17,606 bases of DNA from Parvularia atlantis (lineage: Eukaryota > Opisthokonta > Rotosphaerida), in NCBI GenBank assembly GCA_943704415.1, contig CALSCO010001696.1, positions 1 to 17,606 on the forward strand, written 5' to 3'. A model generated the notes under the pieces. It did not search any database. It had not been told where the DNA came from and worked only from the letters and a program-made list of their open reading frames with translations. The position numbers were made by a program, and so were the translations under genes. Shown in pieces: positions 7,975 through 15,811 of this stretch. How positions within the stretch are numbered: the stretch's first letter is position 1; each line of letters starts with the position of its first letter.

Positions 7975-8648
7975 CTAGCTCTGGTTCGCGTGAACGTCGC
8001 GGTCGCGCAGATCGGGCCAGACGGAGTAGTCGGTGGCAGGATGCGCCGGGTTGAACGCGCCGTCCGAGCAGCCGGCAACGTAGAGCGTGTGGCCGGGCCG
8101 CTCGCCGTGCTCGTCCTCCACGTTGGCGATCGCGTGGGCAACGCCCGGTGGCAGCACCGCCGCGAACTGCTGCGCGCGCCTGACCTCGATCGTGACGAAG
8201 CCGCCGGACGTGCCCGGGTCCTCGATCTGGCCCGTCGCGCGCGCGTGCGTCGTCGTCGGCACCACGCGCCTCGCACACCGGCCGCACACGAGGGACGCAC
8301 CCGCCACCGTGTCGCCGCGCCGTACGTGAAGAGCACCTCGGTCTTGGCGTGGTGCCGGTGGTTGCCGCGCATCGCCCCGGGCTGGATCGTGCCCACGTGC
8401 AGGTCCACGCACCGGAAGCGCGCCTCGTCGTCCGTCCCCGTCGCGATCAGCGGGCTCAGGATCCACCCGCGCGGATCTCTGCGCCCGCTCTCGTTGTACG
8501 CGCCCTCGAGCACGCGGTACGTCGCGCGCACCGGCTGAGCAGGCGGCCCCGCGGCGCGGCGCGGCCGGTGCGTCGAAGCGAGGTGCCCGATGGCCACGAG
8601 CAGCGCCGCGACGAGCGCGCCAATCAGCAGCCGCAGCGCGCGGTGCAT
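7975..8648 (-). CDS. Cupin-domain protein with N-terminal signal or anchor, 2 exons
   Basis: Exons 8648-8301 and 8226-7975 give 199 residues. The 74-nt intron (GTGCGT to GCCAG) is needed to join two frames; an acceptor 6 nt further on would also keep frame, so the joint may be off by two residues. Residues 7-24 (LLIGALVAALLVAIGHLA) form a signal peptide or membrane anchor. Cupin motif 1 is GAMRGNHRHHAKTEV, with His97, His99 and Glu104. Motif 2 is LPPGVAHAIAN, with His147 and Asn151. The full metal-binding set is therefore present. A C-terminal CSDGAFNP follows. Cupins range from enzymes to binding proteins, so no reaction is assigned. The ATG at 8648 is the first true ATG in frame. It lies 52 bp downstream of the WDR70 stop. 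Confidence 0.8.
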
Positions 8649-8700
8649 CGCCGACACGAAACGCGCGCGAAACAAACAGCAAACTCATGCGTTTCAGCCG

Positions 8701-10944
8701 TCACGTTGGCCGCTTGGTCTCGCGCTCGGCGCCCTCGTCCTCGTGCGCGTCCAGGTCGAAGACGGGCTTGGGCTGCGTGTCCTTGTACGCCACGCTCACA
8801 AACATCGGCTCGGCTGGCGGCGCGGGTTCAGCACGCGCGTTTGCGGCTTGGTGGCGCAGGCACCTTCGGCGATCTTGGCGTACTTGAGCAGCGCCTCGCG
8901 CGGGTCCTCCTCGCGCGACGTGTCCTTGACGATCTTCTGCATGTACACGTGGTGCGTGAAGCTGCCCGCGCCGCCGATGCGCCCGCCGCGGCCCTTGGGG
9001 TCGACCGGCGGCTCTGCGCGCGTGCGCGTAAGCCGGCGGTACGCGGACCGGGGTGGGGGGAAGCGCACGGACCCGGCCGGTGCGACGCGACAGGGTCCTT
9101 GCGCAGCTTCTCGGCCTTGCGCTTGAGGCTCTTGGGCTTCTCCTCTGCGGCGGGCGGCGGGTCAGTGCGCAAGGGAGCGGGCGGGCGGAGACGCACCGCG
9201 GAACATGGGCAGCGCGTGCGGCGTGATGATCGTGCCGACGCCGGACGAGTCAGCCGCGATCGTCGAGCTCGACCGCTTCGGCGCCCTGTTGGCGCACAGC
9301 AGCGCACCCTTGACCGACACGGCGGGGTCGTAGAACATCGTGACGACGCCGTTCGTATCGCCCACGACGATCTGCACGGCCGTTGAGCGAGCAGGCGCGG
9401 CGCCAGGGCGACACGCACCTGGTTGATGCGCGGGTGCCACAGCAGGCGCGAGATGCTGTGTCCCGAGACCTCTGCACGCGCGGCGTAAGAAGGGCCGTCG
9501 CACGGTGCAAGGCGGCGCACCGGCCTCGCCCGCCAGCTCAAGCGTGTTGCGCTTGAAGAGCAGCAGTCGGCTCGTGCCCTCGTTCGGCTTGATCGACGTG
9601 CCTGTCGCAGAGCCATCAGTCACGCGCGCGCTGGCTGCACGCCCGCACCCGTCGCGATGATCTGCTCGTCGGGGCTGATGACGACGTCGCACCGCTCCTC
9701 GACGTTGGGCAGGTCGCCCTTGACCAGCAGCGGCACCTTGAACTTGCGGATGTCCCACACTGCGCGACACGCGGGGTTGGAGCGGCTCGCGCGGCAGCAA
9801 CGCGCACGTTTGAGGGTATCATCGCAGGCGCGCGAGGCGAGCGTGAAGCCGTCGCGGAAGAAGCGGAGCGACGAGATGTGCGCGCCCGCCATGTGCCCGT
9901 GCACCTCCATCGACGGCCGGTGGTATGGCCCAGCGCACGGCCAGAGCTTGATGCTCCCGTTGACGCAGCCCGCCGTGACCAGCTTGCCGTCCGTGCTGAA
10001 CGTGCCCACGCTCACCGACATGCGCTCGCCCGGCCGCGTCGAGCGTGCGACCTGGCTGGGGTGAGCAAGCGCGCGAGACACGCCAACGACGCGCACCATG
10101 ACTTGCTTGTGCTTCTTCTCGTACTGCGCGTCCCACAGACGCACAGAAAAGTCCTCCGAGGTCTGCCGACTGCGTGAGCCACGGGGGAACGGCGGGCGCG
10201 GGCGCGGCGCACGGTCATGAACGTCGTCTTGTCGACAGGGTGCCACTCGCAGCTCGTGATGGCCGAGATGTGGCCCTTGGTGTTGTTCATGTCGCGGATG
10301 TACGGGTCGCCCTTGATGTACTCGACGCTGTGTGCAGACACTGAGGAGGGACGGAGGGCACAAAGGCGAGACCGCGCACATCATACGGCCCTCGCGGTCA
10401 AAGAGGCGCGCCTGGGCCGAGCTTGGCGCGACGAGGAACGTGTCGCCGCTGACGCTGTAGTGCACGTCGCGCAGCTGCTCGCCACCGCCGTGAGCAGCGC
10501 CGATAGCGGCAGCAGCGCCGGGCGCACCATGAACGAGCCGCACGGCTCGGCGGAGCGGAACGGGCGCAGATTGCGGTCCATCCCGTTGAAGTCCCAGAAC
10601 TTGAGCGCGAAGTCGTGCCCGCCAGAGATCAGCCGCGCGCCGGCCGGGTCCAGCGTCAGCGCCGAGACGGCGCGCGTGTGGTCGCGCAGCGCGATGCGGC
10701 TCGTCACGGGCAGCGCGCGCGCCGTCGACGGCGTCGGGCCGGTCGCGTCCTGATCGTCCTGGTCCTGGTCCTCGTCCTGGTCCTGTTCCTCATCCTCCTC
10801 GTCCTCGTCGTGCTGCTGCTGCTGCTGCGGCGGCGGCGGCGGCGGTGGCGGCTGACCGCGCACATCGCCGTCGTCGTGATCGCCGTTCTCATCGCCGTCC
10901 TCGTCGCCATCGCGGTCGCGGCGGTCGCGGCCGCCCTGCCGCAT
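8701..10944 (-). CDS. WDR70: WDR70 orthologue (WD40 repeat protein), 12 exons
   Basis: Exons are 10944-10528, 10474-10380, 10327-10213, 10162-10097, 10051-9808, 9759-9649, 9601-9521, 9471-9419, 9371-9197, 9144-9073, 9013-8864 and 8813-8701: 1692 nt, 563 residues. The eleven introns are 45-59 nt. The product follows WDR70 end to end: LDPAGARLISGGHDFALKFW, EYIKGDPYIRDMNNTKGH, DFSVRLWD, GCVNGSIKLW, CDDTLKLWDIRKFK, LLWHPRINQ, TIITPHALPMFR, then the non-WD tail KGRGGRIGG, DPREALLKYAKIAE and SVAYKDTQPKPVF. WDR70 is a nuclear WD40 protein linked in other eukaryotes to CRL4 ubiquitin ligase and H2B ubiquitination at DNA breaks. The N-terminus carries a Pro run, a Gln run and a long Asp/Glu/Gln stretch. 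The ATG at 10944 is the nearest before the acidic region; an upstream start cannot be excluded. Confidence 0.95.
10746..10850. repeat. Low-complexity tract coding Pro, Gln and Asp/Glu runs
   Basis: CTGGTC- and CCTCGTC-like hexanucleotide repeats, a CTG run and a GGC run code on the minus strand for eight Pro, five Gln and a DQDEDQ stretch in the WDR70 N-terminus. Acidic N-termini are usual in this family; the homopolymer runs are probably slippage-prone. Confidence 0.75.
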
Positions 10945-11250
10945 CGGCCCCGTCAGGCACAGCGCGGCAACGGCGCCCCGTGCGGCAGTGGGGAACGCGC
11001 CTTGCCGAAGGAGAGCGGCAGTAGCGCGCGCAGCGACGACGACGACGACGCCGACGGCGGCGGCATCGCTCCACACGCACACGACGATACAGTCACGTGG
11101 GAGAGGCGGAGGCAGAGACAGAGACGGGTCGGAGAGATGCGGGCCAAGAGACAAGGGGACAAGACAAGGGCACAGAGACGGGCCAGGAGACGGGGCCACG
11201 GACCCAAAGCACAGCAAAGTAAAGCACGCGAGAGGCACAGAGAGAGCGCG
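10945..11250. promoter_or_regulatory. Spacer between kinase stop and WDR70 ATG
   Basis: This 306-bp stretch holds the kinase 3' end and the WDR70 promoter and leader. It contains a (GAC)5 run at 11035-11049 and, at about 11101-11175, a purine-rich plus strand with GAGACAGAGAC-like repeats, so the transcribed minus strand is pyrimidine-rich there. The open frame running through it from the WDR70 side shows no conserved protein sequence. Confidence 0.45.
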
Positions 11251-14200
11251 TCAGGCGAGCGTCGCCGTGAGCTCGGCAAGCTTGTCGTGCAGCTCGGCAA
11301 AGGTCGGGCGCTTGGACGGGTCGTTGTCCCAGCCCGCACGCATCAGCTTAGCAAGCGCCTCGGGGATCTTGTCGTCGATCGTCGGGCGGAACTGCGCCAC
11401 AGGGTCAGCGCGCAGAACGCGGAGCCAACGTGCACCAGAGAACACGCACCAGGCCGAGATAACTCGCGACGAGCCCGGCGAAAAGTTGCGGCGGCACATG
11501 GTTCTTGTCCGCGTACGGCGTCGACATCGTCCACACCTCCCACATCGTGATCGCGAAGCTGAATACGTCCGCCGGGAGCGACACGGGCTCGCCGCGCAGC
11601 GTCTGCAGACAGTCATCATCAGCGAGTGGCCCTCGAGCAAACAGCCGAGCGCACCTCGGGCGCGGCGTAGGGCAGCGTCAGGCCGCCAGGGCGCTGCTCG
11701 TAGCCGATCGTCGTGCCCAGCACCATCGACAGCCCAAAGTCGGCGATCTTGACCGTCCAGTTGTCCGTCACCTGCGTCGCACCGGTGAGGCAGCGCCGCG
11801 CCACACGCTGCGCTGTCTCACGAGGATGTTGTCCGGCTTGAGGTCGCTGTGCAGCACCTTGCTCCGGTGCAGGTACGCCATGCCGCTCGCCGCCTGTGCG
11901 TTGCACGCCGCTCTCAGTCGTGCCGCGCTCACTTGTGCCGCAAACGTACCTGCGCGAGCATGCCCAAACGCCGCGCCGACGTCAGCTGCGCCTTGCGCTC
12001 GTGGCTGTAGATCATATCGCCGAGGCTGCCCAACTTGCAGTACTCGGTTACCAGCAGCCACCTGCCGTGCATGCACGGCTTCAGCTGGCGCGACGTGCCA
12101 GTGGGCGCCACCATCACGCACGCGTCCCCCTCCTGCGCCACACCAAACGTCACCACGACGTGCTTGTGCTGCAGATCCCTGTGATACCGCTGTCAGTCGC
12201 GCATCAAGCTCAGCACACGCGCACTTCTGCGTCGCAATCTCACGCAAGAACAGCGCCTCTGCTTTGTGGTCCTTGCGCTGAGGATGGATCTGCTTGATCA
12301 CAACCTGCACGAGGCGCACATCAGCACGACTGACGCGCACAAGACGGGGCGCACGTCGGAGCCCAGATACGAGCCCATGAACACAACGCCCATGCCGCCC
12401 CTGCCAAGCTCAGCGCCCTTTTTCAGCAACTTGAACGGGATTGCGCCTTCCTCGGCAACGCCACTTGCACGCGCCGCTGCGAAATGCACGGTCAGGCGTC
12501 TGCACAAATAACCACCGAAGCACGCACGCTGCGGGCGTGACGTCTCAATCTCCTTCGTGCGCTGCTCGTCGTCCACAGACGACCACGAGCCTGCGTGCGC
12601 ACACTGTGCATCAGCACATCGACCTAGCCGGCACAAAAGCAGTGTACCGCGCGCAGCCACAGGAGCAGCTGCACCGGGCTCGCTGATCGGTCGCACATAC
12701 GCCGGCGAGGGCGGCTGCGGTGCACGGCGTGCAGGGGCCGCGCTCGGCCACAGATCGTCGGCCGTTTTGCCCTCCGAGTTCTTGACGGCACAATCCGCGC
12801 CCGCGGCCACGAGGATGTCAAAGATGCCGCGATGCTGAGCGCGAGCAGCGTAGTGCAGGGGCGTCTCGCGCGTGACCGTTCGCGCGTCGATGTCGCAGCC
12901 CTTGGCTAGCAGCGCCTGTTGTCGCCGGCGCACGTCAGCAAGCTGGAGCGCAGCCAAAGTGCTGACGCACCTTGACAAGCGACTGGTTCTCCTGGAGGAC
13001 GGCAAGATGCAGAAGACTCTGATCCTCAGAGTCTACTGCGCTCGCTTGAGCCGTGCACCCTGCCGGCACAGCAACGCACCGGCGGCGTGCAGCTTCAGGC
13101 CGTTCTCCAGCGCGACCTCGAGCGTCCGCACGTCCTTGACCTCGGTGAGAAGCTTGTTTTGGCGCTCGGCAGGAAAAGGCTTGGCGGATGCTGTTCCATG
13201 AGCATAGAGCTCTGGCTGATACTGCGCCGTGGATGCATCAATGGCGACGTACACGCTGGCGGCCCGGCACCTTCGCGAGCTCCGCTGTACGGCGTTCGAA
13301 CGCAGCGCGGCGCTCGGCGGCCTTGCGCGGATCCGCGTCATGCACGCGCAGAAGAGTTGCGACGTCATTGTGCTTCTGGCTCTGCGCGGCCATCAGCGCT
13401 GTTTTGTTTGCTTACGCAAGGCATGGTCAAGAAGCAGTACGCAGGCTAGACGGACACGGCACGCACATTTGTCCTTCAGGCTGGCATCAGCACCGGCATC
13501 GAGCAGGAGCTGTACCACGTCCTTGTGACCCTTCAGCGCGGCGACGTACAGCGGCGTCCAGCCGTCTGCGCGTCCGTGTGAGGTGAGCGCCGCCGAGCAT
13601 GCACAACGGCACACACCTTTATCCGGCTGATCCTTGGCCGCGCCCCCGCGCAGCAGCGTCTCCACGACGTCCTTGTGACCCTTCAGCGCGGCGACGTACA
13701 GGGGCGTGCAGCCGTTTGCACGTCCGTGTTGGATGAGCGCCGCCGAGCATGCACAACGGCACACACCCTTCATCGGCTGATCCTTGGCCGCGTCACCGCG
13801 CAGCAGCGTCTCCACGACGTCCTTGTGGCCGTTCTGTGCGGCGATGCACAGAGGCGTCCAGCCGTCTGCACGTCCGTGCGGAGTGAGTGCCGCCGAGCAT
13901 GCACAATGGCACACACTTTTGTTCGGCTGATCTTTGGCCGCGCCCTCGCGCAGCAGCGTCTCCACGACGTCCTTGTGGCCGTTCTGCGCGGCGACGAACA
14001 ATGGCGTCGAGCCATCTGCGCGTCCGTGCGAATTGAGTGCCGCTGAGCATGCAAAATGACACACACCTTTGTCTGGCTGATCCTTGGCCGCGCCACCGCG
14101 CAGCAGCGTCTCCATCACGTCCTTGTGGCCGTTCTGCGCAGCGATGCATAGCGGCGTCCAGCCAACTGCGCGTCCGTGTGAGGTCAGCGCCGCCGAGCAT

Positions 14201-14529
14201 GCACAATGGCACACACCATTCATCGGCTGATCCTTGGCCGCGCCCGCGCGCAGCAGCGTCTCCACCACGTCCTTGTGGCCGTTCTGCGCGGCGACGTACA
14301 GCGGCGTGGGGCCGTCTGCGTGCCGCTGATGAGCTGTCCCGCCAGTGCGCCTTAACTGCGCGCACGTTCGTTCTCCGCCCAGTTGGCGTTGCCCGGCGTC
14401 TTCTTGAGCTCGCGCTGCACGTCGGCGAGCCTGCCGTCACACGCCGCGTCCCACAGCGCTGTGGTGCCGCACGCCGTGAGCCGCGCGCGCCGCCGTCTTT
14501 CCCCGTTTCCTCCAGACGGCACCAGCCAT
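11251..14529 (-). CDS. Ankyrin-repeat TKL-type protein kinase, 20 exons
   Basis: Exons: 14529-14523, 14458-14366, 14315-14217, 14165-14067, 14015-13917, 13865-13767, 13715-13617, 13565-13467, 13398-13271, 13221-13080, 13035-12971, 12915-12648, 12590-12528, 12476-12355, 12304-12225, 12178-11950, 11893-11822, 11771-11655, 11602-11450, 11391-11251. Sum 2274 nt, 757 residues. Residues 1-231 hold a divergent ankyrin repeat and six regular ones; two more lie at about 325-405. The kinase domain begins near 465: glycine loop GRGGMGVV, Lys498 (VVIK), Glu516 (REIA), HSD catalytic loop with Asp614, Lys616 and Asn619, DFG 632-634, APE 658-660, and SKRPTF near the end. All catalytic residues are present, but the HRD Arg is Ser. 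TKL-like Ser/Thr kinase activity, with ankyrin binding of a partner, is inferred. The intron ending at 13716 has AA, not AG. The 7-nt first exon (ATG GCT G) is my best model; an unspliced start at 14569 is the alternative. The donor of the 12647-12591 intron is uncertain. Confidence 0.88.
13467..14315 (-). repeat. 150-bp tandem array: ankyrin exon (99 nt) plus intron (51 nt)
   Basis: Six 99-nt exons start at 14315, 14165, 14015, 13865, 13715 and 13565. Five 51-nt introns lie at 14216-14166, 14066-14016, 13916-13866, 13766-13716 and 13616-13566. Every junction is phase 1, so each exon is a symmetric module coding one 33-residue repeat (GWTPLYVAAQNGHKDVVETL type). By hand, intron pairs differ at 2 to 6 of 51 positions, and one exon pair (14165 versus 14015) at 16 of 99. 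The flanking introns (50 nt before, 68 nt after) are unrelated, so the array grew by duplication of an exon-intron unit. Confidence 0.95.
13716..13766 (-). other. Array intron with lost AG acceptor (AA)
   Basis: The fourth array intron keeps the GTGTGTGCC donor, but its last two bases are AA where the other four copies have AG (TGCAA before ACGGC, against CGCAG or TGCAG). The element near the branch point is also changed: CTCATCCAAC replaces CTCACCTCAC. The intron is 17 codons without a stop and in frame, so retention would add residues GVCRCACSAALIQHGRA between two ankyrin repeats. A sequencing error is the alternative. Confidence 0.8.
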
Positions 14530-14925
14530 CGTCGCCGCGCTCGAAAATGTACGGGGCCGCGTGCGCTCATGTTTCTACCCTCCATGATCGCTGCATGTCC
14601 AAGCTGGTGTGCACCCACGTAGCTTGCAGAACGCGTTGCGGCTGTGCCGACCCGCCGCACCCTGCGGCACCCCTCGGCACTGTGCTGCATGCACGGGCCG
14701 ATGCGGCTGCGCCGTGTGCCCGCTGCGCAGAACTCATCCGTGATAGTCCCCATGAAAGCCGTCATCAGTGTCGTATGCATCGCGTGCTCGGCAGCCCACA
14801 GCGCGCATGCTCACCCTCTCCGCTGTCATCCCGCTCCCTGGCATCGCTCCATCCGCTGACCAAGCACAACCGGTGGCGCGCACAACGTTACACGACAGTG
14901 CGTGCGCGCGTTCGTGGTGGCGCGC
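14530..14925. promoter_or_regulatory. Spacer between uS8 stop and kinase ATG
   Basis: This 396-bp stretch must contain the uS8 3' end (a TGTAAC lies about 35 bp after the stop on the minus strand) and the kinase promoter. Open frames on both strands run through it, but none shows a domain, signal sequence or family motif. If the kinase started at an upstream ATG (14569 or 14780) part of this would be coding. Confidence 0.45.
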
Positions 14926-15531
14926 CTAGTAGAAAAAGCCGAGCATTTTGCCACCGACGTGCTTCCGGCGCGCCTCCTCGTGGTCCATGATACCTGCGCG
15001 TGTGCGTGAGCATGTTGGCCCCGGTCGTCTCGCATCGTTGCGCCCGGCGCGCACCGGCCGAGGTCGTGAGCACCATGTAGCCAAACTGGCGCGAGGGCAT
15101 GAGCCGGTTGACCCACGTCTCGTAGTCGGTGATCTGCAGCATGCGCGGCAGGCGAGGGGTGTGTGGTGCGTGAGCGTGCGGTGCGCGGCGCGACGGCGGG
15201 AGCCACAAGACGCACGGCGACGTCGTAGCGCGGGCTGATCACGCCGCACTTGTTGAGGCGGCCGAGCAGTTGGATGACGATCTTGCCGGCGCGGTGGTCG
15301 TCGACGATCTCAAACTCGCCGATGTACCCGTGCTTCTGCATGACCTGCAGGAACTTGACAATGACCTTGGACGAGGGGCGGACGAGCACCTTGCGCGTGT
15401 GCGGGTTGAGCACACAGCGTGTCGCGGGCGGGCGCGCGCGGTACGAGGGGTGGCCGCACCTGGCGCTTGCCGCGCGCCTCTGCGTTGTTGATGCTCTTGA
15501 GGCAGTCGCCCAGAACGCTGATGCGCACCAT
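14926..15531 (-). CDS. RPS15A: 40S ribosomal protein uS8 (RPS15A/Rps22), 4 exons
   Basis: Exons 15531-15460, 15389-15216, 15133-15055 and 14993-14926 total 393 nt, giving 130 residues, the standard length of the eukaryotic protein. It starts [18 protein letters not shown] and contains [51 protein letters not shown] and [18 protein letters not shown], and ends GGKMLGFFY. These are near-identical to other eukaryotes throughout. It binds 18S rRNA in the small-subunit platform. Introns are 70, 82 and 61 nt; the first ends in AAG rather than CAG, fixed by the invariant GKRQVL. It is divergent from the neurobeachin-like gene. This gene gives the firmest splice calibration in the window. Confidence 0.98.
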
Positions 15532-15811
15532 TCTCCGCCGGTGCCTGGGCGCGCAACGGGGCAACGGTTCAGCGCCTTCATCCGCGTCCATCCGCGTCAT
15601 CCGCCATCCATCCAAAGGCGCGACACAATCATCCACCGTCCCCCGCTGGTTCGACCGCGCGGGAGAGGACACGAGGGCGCCCACGATAGCGTACGGCGCG
15701 CCGCAGAGAGGCAGCAACGTACCAAGACTTGCGCTTGTGAAAGAGGACCTGATACCCAGCATGGTCGCGCGCCAAGGAGACCCCCGCTATCCAACATGTC
15801 GTCGGCCCGTC
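15532..15811. promoter_or_regulatory. Divergent promoter of uS8 and the neurobeachin-like gene
   Basis: 280 bp lie between the two start codons. No TATA box is visible. Just upstream of uS8 (about 15577-15618) GGATG/GGATGAC-type repeats recur on the minus strand. An in-frame upstream ATG at 15761 could lengthen the neurobeachin-like protein by 17 residues, which would narrow the shared region. Confidence 0.5.

Noticed and set aside
12591-12674. An 84-nt version of the kinase intron, donor at 12674
   Set aside because: It keeps the frame too, but the 57-nt version (12647-12591) fits the size range better. Left as an unresolved alternative, not a separate feature.
13566-14216. CRISPR-like or satellite array at 150-bp period
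   Set aside because: The period is one ankyrin exon plus one intron, with repeat-protein coding on the minus strand and no spacer diversity; the context is eukaryotic.
14644-14859. Small plus-strand frame of 71 codons between kinase and uS8
   Set aside because: No motif or signal sequence and no conserved feature; consistent with chance in GC-rich DNA.
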